This document shows, piece by piece, positions 1-9,306 of a stretch of 43,807 nt of DNA; positions within the stretch are counted from its first letter, which is position 1; the number at the start of each line of letters is the position of its first letter. Below the pieces are notes generated by a model that was not told where the DNA came from, did no database searches, and saw only the letters and a list, made by a program, of their open reading frames with translations. Location: NCBI GenBank assembly GCA_028279185.1, contig JANQSS010000085.1, positions 1 to 43,807 on the forward strand, in the 5' to 3' direction. The position numbers and the translations under genes are program-made. Source of the stretch: Saprospiraceae bacterium. Its GTDB lineage: Bacteria; Bacteroidota; Bacteroidia; Chitinophagales; Saprospiraceae.

Positions 1-281
1 AAGCCTCGCTGTAGCTCCGGCTACGTCTACGTTTTGCGCCTTGACCTTGAACAAACCTCTAGATAATTTTATACGCCATCATACACTTTAATTGGTATAA
101 GGCGAAAATTGCTACGTTAAAACACATTTTAGCATCGAATTTCATCTCTTTCATGTAGGAATCTGTCTTATTGGTAATATTGGTTTTCTAGTTTTGGGTA
201 TGTCTCTTATTGTAAGTAAAAACTGCAAAGGGATGATACAATAAGTCATTATTGAAATTAAAAAGTCTATTGCCAATCTGG
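1..281. other. AT-rich stretch without a recognised gene
   Basis: No convincing reading frame was found on either strand. The first bases hold a short perfect stem (GTAGC, loop TCCG, GCTAC at 11-24) inside a locally GC-richer patch. That patch may be the edge of a palindromic element cut by the window boundary. The rest is AT-rich spacer downstream of the frameshifted small gene on the minus strand. Confidence 0.4.
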
Positions 282-478
282 CTATTTTTTAGATTTATCA
301 ATTTCGAAAATAATAGACGTAATTATTTCATCAATAGACTCCTCCGGTAGTTCTACTTTTTTGAGAATTAATCGAATATTATTTATTTCAATTTTAGCAG
401 CAGCCACAGCTTCGTCAAACTCAGATAAGTTCCGCTGACGAAAAGTCGCTCATTTACCGTCATTCCTTTATAACTCAT
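282..478 (-). pseudogene. small conserved protein gene broken by a single-base frameshift
   Basis: Reading on the minus strand from an ATG at 478, the frame gives MSYKGMTVNERLFVSG and then goes out of phase. A second frame continues LSEFDEAVAAAKIEIN, then LKKVELPEESIDEII, and stops at 282-284. Joining the two with one extra base near 428-431 (GGAAC read as GGAAAC) restores one protein of about 65 aa. From memory, the start (TVNERLFVSG) and the later LKKVEL segment match a widespread family of short bacterial proteins of unknown function. The break is a one-base deletion in a short A run, so real decay or an assembly error are both possible. It lies downstream of the RHS cluster on the same strand. 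Confidence 0.6.
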
Positions 479-708
479 ATCTCTTTATTAAAATTCAGGG
501 TCTGCTCCCGCTGATGACTTTTACTTGCATTTTCCACTCTTGAATCAAAGCCTACTAACCTGTTCAATTCCGAGAATCTTGTCGGATTACCGGACAATGA
601 TCGAGATAAAATCCTATTCGCACTCGATGGCCTATTACGCGATGCTAAGGCCAGAATGGCGTACTCTTGATTTCTATACCATTCTTATTAATTACGATTG
701 TACATACC
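479..708. other. spacer between RHS-linked genes and the frameshifted small gene
   Basis: No supported gene. A minus-strand frame stays open for roughly 75 codons but has no ATG and no recognisable motif. A 68-codon plus-strand frame (525-731) runs into the end of the 152-aa gene on the opposite strand and looks like a chance frame. No clear terminator hairpin was seen. Confidence 0.35.
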
Positions 709-1167
709 CTATTCGCTTTCTTCATCTATAAATCTAAATGATGTTCGATCTACCGTCATTATAAATCTCAACTTTGATCGGCTATCGATTATTAGGAACT
801 CCAATACTGGTTTGTCGTAAGATGAAATTAATTCGTCACTACTAACTCCAATCGACACACGAAATAATTCTGCAGGCAAGTTATAAAACTCCATGGAAAA
901 CAACTTCCCGTTTTTTGACCATTCTTCAGCATTCTTAATAAACTCTATCCACTTTTCTTCCAATAGACAAATTTGAAACAAGTCCGTTCTTTTGTCTAAA
1001 ACTAAATCATAATTTTCATCATTTATTAGTTGAGAGCTGCTCCAATACTTAGCAGTATATGACACCCCAAAGAGCATGTATTTCCCATTCTTTCCGGTCA
1101 CACTTTGATCACTTTTTTTAAAAATGATTTTTTGCCAGCCATCATTAGAATTAATCTCAAATATCAT
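709..1167 (-). CDS. hypothetical protein, possible RHS-linked immunity protein
   Basis: A 152-aa soluble protein with no signal peptide or membrane segment and a mix of alternating beta strands and acidic stretches. I do not recognise its family. It is the last gene of a same-strand string that begins with the RHS toxin. Its ATG overlaps the stop of the preceding short frame by 4 bp (ATGA). Small acidic proteins of varied fold in this position behind RHS toxins are often immunity proteins, which is the only reason for the suggestion. Codon use looks ordinary and the frame is intact. It could equally be an orphan immunity gene kept from an older toxin tip. Confidence 0.6.
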   Translation of the reverse strand: MIFEINSNDGWQKIIFKKSDQSVTGKNGKYMLFGVSYTAKYWSSSQLINDENYDLVLDKRTDLFQICLLEEKWIEFIKNAEEWSKNGKLFSMEFYNLPAELFRVSIGVSSDELISSYDKPVLEFLIIDSRSKLRFIMTVDRTSFRFIDEESE

Positions 1168-1346
1168 AGTTTAATATGTTCTTCCTTTATTTCCTTTTGC
1201 GATTCTACTGTGTTCTTCCTCATATGATACATTTCCTTCTCCCGTTTTGAGTGTTGTCTTTCCAGAAGATGTATGAAGCCCTTGTTTAAGATTTTTCCAG
1301 GAGATCGATTGGAAATTGGTGTGTTGGGGTCTGTATTTAGCCTCAT
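1164..1346 (-). CDS. doubtful 60-aa ORF in the RHS downstream region
   Basis: A short lysine- and glutamate-rich frame with no recognised family. Its only support is position: its start overlaps the previous stop by 4 bp and its own stop overlaps the next start by 4 bp, as in a translationally coupled string. The composition (many Lys, Glu, His, Asn) could come from low-complexity non-coding DNA. It may be a remnant of a displaced toxin or immunity cassette. Confidence 0.25.
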   Translation of the reverse strand: MRLNTDPNTPISNRSPGKILNKGFIHLLERQHSKREKEMYHMRKNTVESQKEIKEEHIKL

Positions 1347-1735
1347 CTCGTTTGTGATTGCCTTTTTGAAACCTCAGCGGGACTATGAGCGTTTCCTTTA
1401 AGTGCCTGGGCTTGCGGGTTCTCAGTCTCGGAAGGACTGTTTTGCTGCGTTTCCCTCACCTTCACCTTCCGTCGCCTCCACTTGCACCAGTTTACGAACG
1501 AAGATATGCTAGCCTGTACTTTATTGTCGCCAAGAAAATTACAGATGTTCTTGATTTTTCCCTGAATTTTAATTAATGGACGCATTGACGAACAGCCCAA
1601 CAAACTATGGATAATTTGAGCATCCAAGGTTAAGCTGCTTTCGACAAAAAAACGAGAAGTCCATGAGCATTGCGTGAAAGCCATTTTCAACATAGATAAA
1701 ACGGGGGCTTCATTCATAATCCATACTTGGAACAT
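1343..1735 (-). CDS. doubtful 130-aa ORF in the RHS downstream region
   Basis: The frame opens 3 bp after the stop of the immunity candidate and ends in a 4-bp overlap with the next frame, so position supports it. The protein itself does not look well behaved: the N-terminal half is rich in Met, Cys and Phe, and the C-terminal half is basic and then Gln/Ser/Pro-rich. A GC-richer patch at about 1380-1520 is also open in another minus frame, so the true frame may be different. It may be a chimeric scar from replacement of RHS tips rather than a functional gene. Confidence 0.25.
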   Translation of the reverse strand: MFQVWIMNEAPVLSMLKMAFTQCSWTSRFFVESSLTLDAQIIHSLLGCSSMRPLIKIQGKIKNICNFLGDNKVQASISSFVNWCKWRRRKVKVRETQQNSPSETENPQAQALKGNAHSPAEVSKRQSQTR

Positions 1736-1738
1736 TTT

Positions 1739-2413
1739 CTAAGTAGGTGCCCGTTCCCCTATTTCCAAATCAATCGTCCACGATTCACCTTTCCCATATT
1801 TGTATTTATCTTCTAATAGAACGGTAGTATCATCCAACCATTTCCATTTTGCGTAATAAATAAATTCTCCTTCATGAGGAGGCTTTTCGATAAATTTCTG
1901 TCGTCGGATTTCTGCGCCTTTCTTGTCGTAAAGTACCCAGTACGCTTCAAAAATATCTATATCCCAATTGCACCAAAAACCAATTTTGTGCTTTCGATTT
2001 GGTGATGATTTTAGCTTACCTACATCGAATTGGTATTTAAGATCTGCTGCTAAACACATTTTATAAGCATCTTCCAATGGTTGGATTTCCAGGCCCGCTT
2101 TTTCCGCAATGCGCAACATGCCATCATGGATTACATTAAGCTGCATTAATTTCTTTTCTTCGTTTTCTTTTGACAAATATTCATCAAAAGAGAAGGGCAT
2201 ATTTATACCCTTACTGTCACTCCAGTCGGTATAGTAATATAGTTTATCATTCCATGAATCAGAAACTCTAATAATGCACTTTTTGATTTTTCCAGTGTTC
2301 CATTTTCTAATGAAGGACCAATACAATTCAGACGTACTCCAAGACTGTTTATTGAAAGTCAAGGAATGTATATGTTTATATTCTGCTCTTAAGTCAACTT
2401 GTGATATACTCAT
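1739..2413 (-). CDS. putative immunity protein for the RHS toxin
   Basis: A protein of 224 aa from the chosen ATG at 2413. That ATG follows the RHS stop codon with one base between them (TAG-C-ATG), a spacing that favours coupled translation. A longer frame opens at 2458 inside the toxin tip but is less likely. The protein is soluble and rich in Trp, Tyr, Lys and Glu, with no signal peptide or membrane helix. I recognise no family. A dedicated gene lying directly behind a polymorphic toxin C-terminus is the classic place for the cognate immunity protein, so the role is inferred from position only. Confidence 0.65.
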   Translation of the reverse strand: MSISQVDLRAEYKHIHSLTFNKQSWSTSELYWSFIRKWNTGKIKKCIIRVSDSWNDKLYYYTDWSDSKGINMPFSFDEYLSKENEEKKLMQLNVIHDGMLRIAEKAGLEIQPLEDAYKMCLAADLKYQFDVGKLKSSPNRKHKIGFWCNWDIDIFEAYWVLYDKKGAEIRRQKFIEKPPHEGEFIYYAKWKWLDDTTVLLEDKYKYGKGESWTIDLEIGERAPT

Positions 2414-2414
2414 G

Positions 2415-5400
2415 CTATTCTGGTCTTGGTCTTCTTTGTTGTTCCGGCGGATGCCCATTTATTCTATCAAACTCATTAACCTTTCCTTGTTCCCATTCTA
2501 AGGCACTTCTTCGATTTCCTAAATTGTTTTCAATTACGCGCCCGGACACATTAGGGTCGTTGTTATATTTTGTGCGTAACTTTTGGTTAATTCTTGGAGA
2601 CCCTCCTGACTCCACCTGCGCCGAGGATCGTTGCTGACCGCTTATTCCATACTCCAAAACTTCTCCATTTTCATTCACTATTTCATATCCGTGCTGAGGC
2701 TTTTGGCTATTCTTAGAGTTTCCATGCACACCGATGTCAACAATCTTTGCCTCACCATCATCGCCGCCATCATCTCCTCCACCGGCCCCTCCAGCTGAAT
2801 TGGCCGCTTGAACTGCCCGCTGTATATTAGGCCCAATAACATTATTGAAATAATCGTTCCATTCACCCCCGCCTGAATATGTGGTATTAGAACCTGTGGG
2901 CTTGAGCTCGGCATTATTTCCTCCGGATAAATTATAACTTTTTTGCTCAACGAACAAGGGCTGTGTGGCCACTGGATTGTTAAAATTATAATTGGGGTTT
3001 ATTCTTGGGCCGACAGGCTGTCCTGCACGATGTGCCACGCGTAACTGATTCAATGGGCGAGTTGCACGAACTGCCTGCAATCCATGTAAATCTATATTGC
3101 TTACTGGAGAATTACTTGCGTAGTTGTAAACACTTAATTCAGGGAATTGATCACTGATCGGATCAGCGCCTAAAAATCCTGGTCTTAAAGGATCATAGAT
3201 TCTGAAACCGTAGTATAAATACCCTGTAAACGGCATTTCTTCTTTGCCGTTGTAGTTGTATTTATTTTCAAAACCTCTGTCTTTTCGTTTGAGCCATGGT
3301 CCATTGTGGGCCATGCCGAAGGGATAGTGCGAATGTTCCTCCAAGATTTCATTGGTGCTATCCAATGCAACACAAATCATTTTGTCGCCATCTAAATCTG
3401 CAAAATTGATGCGAATATTTCCTAAATGATCTTTGATCGAATACTCCCATTGCCAGGATGTATCGACCTGGACGTCTGCGATCCGAGCTTCAAAGTCTAC
3501 GGTATTCTCTTCTACCACAAAAAACGGATCAACCAGCTTAATACTGTCACGGGCCTCAAAAAGTACATTCCCCTGACCCAGAATGATCGTTGGTGCAATG
3601 ATGTAGCCTGCATAGAAGTAATGATCTCCGTGGATGGTATCTGGTAAGATAGCAATGGATGGTCCGTCTTTCTTTACGATGCGGCCATCGCCGTGATGAA
3701 TTACTTGTACGGCCCCATTGACGAGCTCGGCTTCTCCGATGTAATCGCGCTGCTCACCAAGTATGGGACCCGTTGTATAGTAATAATCATATGATCCCGT
3801 TGGAACATCCAACGAGGAGTCAATTACTGTGCGCTCGCGGTGCTCCATGTATGTCGTCTGGGTAAGTTTATTCCCTTCCTGGTCGTATTCATTTAGTATC
3901 ATCCGGCCATCATCAAAGATGATGCGCTCGGGTAGATTCAATCTGGTATAGGTAATGGTGACCTTACGAGATGGATCATAGGTGATATTTCCATTTGCAT
4001 CGTATCGATAGCCTGTATCCTGGACTGCATAGGCCGGATAACCCTTGTTTGCCACATCAGCCTGGTCATCGATATTCTTTAATTTAGACGTGCCGGGATA
4101 GTATTCATATATCAAGTCATCGATTTCCTCAGCCTCCCCACAGGCATCATCATCCTGATCTGACCCCATACGCGTCAACTGACCGATGTCGCCAAGCAGA
4201 TTTTCATATTGGATTTCTACGTCGTATCGATCTGCATGATCGGAAATAACATCACCGGAAGGATCAAAGTGCTCATAATTTGCTTTGGTAAGGCGGTCAA
4301 GGAAATCATACTCAAAGCCATATCCTGACTTAGCTCGTCCACGGGTCTGCCACATCATTTGGCTGATATCACCATTTAATCGCGCCTGGGAGGCTATGTC
4401 GTCGTCGATACTTTGATCATAGCTAAGTTCTAAATAGAACAAATCATCGTTGCTCGGATTGTTTTCTGTGGGGTCTCCGCCACCTCCGGTTTGGCAAATT
4501 TCATTGGTCAATAAATCACCTGCCAGCGGTTGATTGATTTGCCGCAAAAAACCATTCTCCAAATAGTCAAAATCCAATGCCTGAAGAAAACTGCCTCCGT
4601 CAACTCCAAGCTTTTTTTGCTTCAATTCATCTTTTATCGTATACGTCTGACTGCACAGTTGTCTTGTCTCACCGTTCACCGTAAAGAAATTGCCGGACTT
4701 TCGGGAACTGTGATCGTACGTGGTCGAATCGGTATAGATGGCCTGCAGGCCATCACACGTGAGCAGGATAGCATTTTTTACTATTTGGTTATCTGCATAA
4801 TCGTAGCCAAAGGTTTGAATCAAACCGCAGCCTCCTGTAGTACCCTTTAACGGACATGCTGCGCATAATTGATGGGCATAGCTGTATCTGTCCAGTCTGC
4901 CGAATTCATCGTATATGTAACTCTTTGAAATATATCGTTCTCCTGTTGTCAGATTTAACTCATAATCCAATTTTCCAATACCCTGTATCCCATGGCTGAC
5001 ATTATCATATTGTTTTTGCACCAAAATGGTGTCATTGCGCCGAACAAATGTTTCCCGTTCATAACTATCATAGGCATACGTTATCCAGGAGTGTATGCCG
5101 TCCTTCATCGAGTCGACTAAGTCATTGTCATTGTATCCATATAAAATGGGAATACGGCCCGGGATTTTTTTCGATGTTAGTCGATCATCGGCATCGTATA
5201 TGTTCGCATATATTTCCTCGACATCGGCCAATGTTTTATCGGGAGGCAGCACGTGCACAAGTCGATCGCGATTGTCAAATAAATAATGTGTTTTGGCTGT
5301 ACCCGCATTATTATTTCCTTCAGTAACAGCGGCAACCGTGCGACCACGATTATCCTGAAAAGAAATCGATGCATTTCCATTCGGATCAGTGACTGTTGTT

Positions 5401-8400
5401 TTTATTAATGAATTAGCCGGATAGAATGCATTTTTTTGATAGTCGTAAATTTCATTTTCTGCATTTGTACCATAAGACGTTGTAGTGGCATGCCAATCCG
5501 GAGGGGTCACAGAAAGGATCCGATTGAGTGCGGAATTTTCATACGCAGTCAGGGTAAATTCATGACCAGGAGGAATACCTAAAGCAATCCCTCCATCCGT
5601 TGTCGCTGCATCAAATGGTTCATATTGATGTGTTACTCGCCCAAGGGAATCATATTTAACAGCACGCACGATATCAGTCTGCGTTGGGCTATGTTGCTGG
5701 TCAACCGTCTGTAATAGTCTGCCTAATCCATCAAAATATTGAAAACTACTTTTATCAACTAAATCGCTGCCGCTAGTAGGTGTGTATGTAGCTCTGGACT
5801 TAACCCAGCTGCCAATTCCCAGCGTATGATGATAACCATAGGTATATAGCATTTTGCGGTTTCCATTGCGATCTGATGTCTCCGACAATCGCTCTAAATT
5901 ATCATATTCAAATGTCGATACAACACCGTCGTAATTAGTGATAGAATCGAGTTGTAAGCGATTTTTATATCGGTACGTTGTCGTTCTATTTCCATGCACG
6001 ACTTGATCTAGTTGACCCTTTTTATTTACATCCGTGGACCAATTGAGGTCAACGTATTGGGCTTGGGCACGTGATTTAATTCGAGTTGGATAGCCGTCCG
6101 AATTGACGGCCAATACTTCTTTTTGAAGTTTCCAGGAGCCATCTTCTTTTGTATTATAAAACTTATGAGGTAGAATGACACCCGATTGAAGTGTATTTGA
6201 AAATTCAACCTTAGAACCACCCGACAAGCCATTATTAACAGTTGTTTCCAGCGGTATACCAACAATATTATGTTCATTTAAAAAATGAGTATTGGCAAAA
6301 AGATCGGGGGCATATTTATACTTTGTTATAAAAGATGTATTGTCCGAATTCGATGTATGCATCTCCGTTACATTCGTATGCTTTTTTGCAGGATCGTAAG
6401 CAAAATATGTTGTCACCGACCTATCATCAAGGGTATTAATTGTTGAAGTCAGTCGATAGTATGACGGGATATGCGTATAATCCAAACTCGGAATAAAGGC
6501 AAAATAGGTCGATTGATCGTTAACACAGGTAATCGTATGAATTTTTCGGGTTATGTCATATGATCCATTTGGTGTGTAATTAAGTACCTCTCCGAAACTT
6601 TCATTTTGCGCTATAATTTCCGGAATGCCATCATTCGCATAAATCGTCTGTAATTTTTCGGTTCCATTGGTATAGAGAGGCGGTAAAGCCACAACCGGAA
6701 AACCCGTGCTGACTTGTTTTTGAAGATCAAAGTGATATTCGGTAATCTGATCTCCCCTTGTCTGTCGGACATATTCATATCCAAATGTATAGCCATTGAT
6801 ATCAGCGGTCGATACAACCGGGGTGGATGTGAAATGCTTTAGCACAAATTGATCGGGAGCGTCCTGACCAAAAATATATCCATATCGCGGCTCAATTAAA
6901 ACTGTACCCGTTGACTGTCCCGTATTGACATCATCATACGAATAATTTGTTTTGATAGATTCGCCAATGACGGGGTCTTGTGTAATGGATTTAATCCGAA
7001 GGCCACCGATTGGTTGATTATCTTCCGGAATGTAGCGAATTTCAAATTCAACTTCGGCATCTCGAATCCAATGGGGACCTTCTTGATCATTAGGCTCTAT
7101 ATAATATTTATACAAGGTATCCTCAGCTGCAACAATTGGACCTTCACTAAAGAATTCATTAATATCTATCCATTCGCTTTCAAACTGGTATACGCAAGCT
7201 TCTGAAGGAGCTAATGTGTGTCTGAATCTATAATATGCTTCGGGTGGTAAATCAGGATTTGTACCAAGGTCTGAGAAGGGCTCTGCTCTAATCTGAATAG
7301 CATATCGATCTGTTACACAATTACAGCTTCCTAATCCGGTTAAATCAATTTTAATTTTACATTGGGCGCTGGCAAGCTCAATTTCAGACATAGAAGTATG
7401 TCCTTCTATATAATTTACGCCCCCACAGTCAGAATCACTATTTTGCACTAAATAGGAATAATTCGTCGCATCGCGCACACCATATTCTGTATGAGGTTCA
7501 AACTCAAATATTGTTTTACCTCCTGTTGGATATTCAATTTCCGCTAATGATCCATATAAAAGAGAAGAACCGTTTGCATACCTCCGGGCCGTCATATTTA
7601 AATCGCCATCCCGAAAGTAAATTCTGGTGGTGTCGTAATCGACGTATGCCGTATTTGGAATGAGTGTTGTTCGATTGTCATTTGCACTTGCGTTATTATA
7701 ATACCCCCAGTGATCGATGCGCTTAGAGAGTCGGCTCGGTACATTATTCATACCGGTATACGTGAATTTATAAGGTGGAGGACCGGAAGACGAACTAGTC
7801 GAGCCACAAATTATCTCGTCAAATTCATCCAAAACCAATCGCTTTTCATAGTGATGGGTTGCTGAGGAATTAGAGTACGAATAAATGAATCGATACTCCT
7901 TGCAATATTCCTCTGCACCTGTCGACGAGATTTTAATTTTGTCCAGACGCTTCGCATTTAAATTATGCGTTTCTTCTGTATCCTCCCGATCCGTATCTGC
8001 TATAAAATCCACCCGAACTTTATTGGAGCTCGTTGTAATATAGGATAGGCGTTTCGTTTCAACGTGTGTATACAATTCACGTAATATGGTATTACTCCCA
8101 CCTCCGCAGGACACATCTCCATTGTCAACGGCATCCGTGGTTTCCTGATCGGATGACAATAGCGCATATTTATATTCTTCATCTACGTAGTGGAATTCGA
8201 TATAAAATTTATCGTCGGGCGAGCTAATTTTTGTTAGGTGCCAGGCCGTCGTAAAGACATCAGGAGGAGTAGCGCTACTCGCATGTGTATGCGATTTTTC
8301 GACCATATTCGAAAGGCCGAAGGTGTATTTTACCCCTTCAGGTGTCGTAAACCGAAAACCATCCAGTCCGCCAACTGCACCTAAGGGTAATTCTTCAACC

Positions 8401-8960
8401 TTTATGTCGGAACGTGGATAGGTATACCAGCCACCCGCACCATTATCTTTCTCCAACGAGTAAACCATCTTTCCCGAATAACCACCAAAATTAAAGTAGA
8501 AGATATCCGGCTCCTTATCGACTCCAGCATTGTGCATTTCCAGATATGCTACAGGTCCTTCGCCATAAGAATCCACCAATGCCTGAGCCTGACCAAAAAA
8601 GTAGCCAGATGCCGCATCATCCATTCCATCGATTATAGATCGATTGACGGAACCACCACAGGACAAGTTCCATCCGAGCCCAACCCAGCTCGACATTTGT
8701 GCCACTTTTATTCCAGACCCATGATAAGACAGGGTGATTGGCAAAGTAATAGGGCCTTCCTGAATTGTATAGACCGGTATGCTAATATTCGGCACACCAG
8801 TGAAATGATTCACCGGAATGTCCGTGTACTGATTCATTGCGGCCATATTAGGCGTCTGCGGGACATATTCGCCAACAATATTATTGATCGGCTGAGCAAT
8901 GGATACGAAAACAGTAGCGAAAAAGAAAAGCAACGAAAATAGACTGCGCAGTACACTCAT
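2415..8960 (-). CDS. secreted RHS/YD-repeat polymorphic toxin
   Basis: A 2181-aa protein starting with a Sec-type signal peptide (hydrophobic residues 5-21, cleavage near SIAQ). The N-terminal part (about 40-130) carries the sequence typical of Bacteroidota RHS proteins (HFTGVPNISIPVYTI, then LSYHGSGIKV, then VGLGWNLSCGG). A long central region holds many YD-type repeats. The RHS core ends around residues 1925-1961 with YGFRIYDP, GFLGADPISD and YNYASNSPVSNIDLHG. After it comes a variable tail of about 220 aa. A Gly/Asp linker (about 2055-2070) precedes a tip of about 105 aa. The tip shows a GY...YGIS...R pattern and a later ALEWE motif, suggesting a GIY-YIG/URI-like nuclease. That tip call is inference. 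RHS shells encapsulate their toxin tip. The immunity candidate follows directly. Confidence 0.93.
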   Translation of the reverse strand: MSVLRSLFSLLFFFATVFVSIAQPINNIVGEYVPQTPNMAAMNQYTDIPVNHFTGVPNISIPVYTIQEGPITLPITLSYHGSGIKVAQMSSWVGLGWNLSCGGSVNRSIIDGMDDAASGYFFGQAQALVDSYGEGPVAYLEMHNAGVDKEPDIFYFNFGGYSGKMVYSLEKDNGAGGWYTYPRSDIKVEELPLGAVGGLDGFRFTTPEGVKYTFGLSNMVEKSHTHASSATPPDVFTTAWHLTKISSPDDKFYIEFHYVDEEYKYALLSSDQETTDAVDNGDVSCGGGSNTILRELYTHVETKRLSYITTSSNKVRVDFIADTDREDTEETHNLNAKRLDKIKISSTGAEEYCKEYRFIYSYSNSSATHHYEKRLVLDEFDEIICGSTSSSSGPPPYKFTYTGMNNVPSRLSKRIDHWGYYNNASANDNRTTLIPNTAYVDYDTTRIYFRDGDLNMTARRYANGSSLLYGSLAEIEYPTGGKTIFEFEPHTEYGVRDATNYSYLVQNSDSDCGGVNYIEGHTSMSEIELASAQCKIKIDLTGLGSCNCVTDRYAIQIRAEPFSDLGTNPDLPPEAYYRFRHTLAPSEACVYQFESEWIDINEFFSEGPIVAAEDTLYKYYIEPNDQEGPHWIRDAEVEFEIRYIPEDNQPIGGLRIKSITQDPVIGESIKTNYSYDDVNTGQSTGTVLIEPRYGYIFGQDAPDQFVLKHFTSTPVVSTADINGYTFGYEYVRQTRGDQITEYHFDLQKQVSTGFPVVALPPLYTNGTEKLQTIYANDGIPEIIAQNESFGEVLNYTPNGSYDITRKIHTITCVNDQSTYFAFIPSLDYTHIPSYYRLTSTINTLDDRSVTTYFAYDPAKKHTNVTEMHTSNSDNTSFITKYKYAPDLFANTHFLNEHNIVGIPLETTVNNGLSGGSKVEFSNTLQSGVILPHKFYNTKEDGSWKLQKEVLAVNSDGYPTRIKSRAQAQYVDLNWSTDVNKKGQLDQVVHGNRTTTYRYKNRLQLDSITNYDGVVSTFEYDNLERLSETSDRNGNRKMLYTYGYHHTLGIGSWVKSRATYTPTSGSDLVDKSSFQYFDGLGRLLQTVDQQHSPTQTDIVRAVKYDSLGRVTHQYEPFDAATTDGGIALGIPPGHEFTLTAYENSALNRILSVTPPDWHATTTSYGTNAENEIYDYQKNAFYPANSLIKTTVTDPNGNASISFQDNRGRTVAAVTEGNNNAGTAKTHYLFDNRDRLVHVLPPDKTLADVEEIYANIYDADDRLTSKKIPGRIPILYGYNDNDLVDSMKDGIHSWITYAYDSYERETFVRRNDTILVQKQYDNVSHGIQGIGKLDYELNLTTGERYISKSYIYDEFGRLDRYSYAHQLCAACPLKGTTGGCGLIQTFGYDYADNQIVKNAILLTCDGLQAIYTDSTTYDHSSRKSGNFFTVNGETRQLCSQTYTIKDELKQKKLGVDGGSFLQALDFDYLENGFLRQINQPLAGDLLTNEICQTGGGGDPTENNPSNDDLFYLELSYDQSIDDDIASQARLNGDISQMMWQTRGRAKSGYGFEYDFLDRLTKANYEHFDPSGDVISDHADRYDVEIQYENLLGDIGQLTRMGSDQDDDACGEAEEIDDLIYEYYPGTSKLKNIDDQADVANKGYPAYAVQDTGYRYDANGNITYDPSRKVTITYTRLNLPERIIFDDGRMILNEYDQEGNKLTQTTYMEHRERTVIDSSLDVPTGSYDYYYTTGPILGEQRDYIGEAELVNGAVQVIHHGDGRIVKKDGPSIAILPDTIHGDHYFYAGYIIAPTIILGQGNVLFEARDSIKLVDPFFVVEENTVDFEARIADVQVDTSWQWEYSIKDHLGNIRINFADLDGDKMICVALDSTNEILEEHSHYPFGMAHNGPWLKRKDRGFENKYNYNGKEEMPFTGYLYYGFRIYDPLRPGFLGADPISDQFPELSVYNYASNSPVSNIDLHGLQAVRATRPLNQLRVAHRAGQPVGPRINPNYNFNNPVATQPLFVEQKSYNLSGGNNAELKPTGSNTTYSGGGEWNDYFNNVIGPNIQRAVQAANSAGGAGGGDDGGDDGEAKIVDIGVHGNSKNSQKPQHGYEIVNENGEVLEYGISGQQRSSAQVESGGSPRINQKLRTKYNNDPNVSGRVIENNLGNRRSALEWEQGKVNEFDRINGHPPEQQRRPRPE

Positions 8961-9306
8961 AGCATGATTTTAAAGGTTACAGAAGCGAATAGGGTTTTAA
9001 GCGTAAGGGGGCGACAAATATAGAAAATTAAATATGTATCCCCTATTAATTAACCGTAAAATGTGATTATTTACAGCTTGTCCAACATCGTAAATTAAAA
9101 TGAAAATTTATCGGCAGGGACAGATGCAGAATACGCATCACATTATGGAGTGATTGTGTATAGAAAATAAAAAATATATAATTAATTATATTAATGTATT
9201 CTACACAGATTTTCAATTACCTATAGGCATTGGCTATAAGATTTCAGTATAAAACGACTAGGAACCAGTGTAACTTGAAAAGAATTAAAATCAACATTGA
9301 AGCTGT
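8961..9306. other. intergenic region upstream of the RHS gene
   Basis: About 346 bp without a gene between the RHS start and the end of the SRPBCC gene, both on the minus strand. It holds the RHS -7 candidate and a perfect 16-bp AT-only palindrome at 9176-9191 (ATATAATTAATTATAT) in a strongly AT-rich patch. The palindrome could be a regulator site or may simply reflect composition. Confidence 0.4.
9015..9022 (-). promoter_or_regulatory. candidate -7 box for the RHS operon
   Basis: On the minus strand the sequence reads TATATTTG, an exact match to the Bacteroidota -7 consensus TAnnTTTG, about 55 bp before the RHS start. No good -33 TTG was found at the usual distance, so this is a motif match only. 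Confidence 0.35.

Noticed and set aside
479-700. Minus-strand frame open for about 75 codons
   Set aside because: It has no ATG, no motif and ends beside the frameshifted gene; chance is the simpler explanation.
525-731. Plus-strand 68-codon frame upstream of the 152-aa gene
   Set aside because: It overlaps the end of the better-supported minus-strand gene, has no family resemblance, and lies in AT-rich spacer.
1385-1576. Plus-strand 63-codon frame
   Set aside because: It opposes the minus-strand string, has no support from spacing, and looks like a shadow of a GC-richer patch.
9176-9191. Perfect 16-bp AT palindrome as an operator
   Set aside because: It is made only of A and T in a very AT-rich patch, so chance is likely and no regulator can be named.
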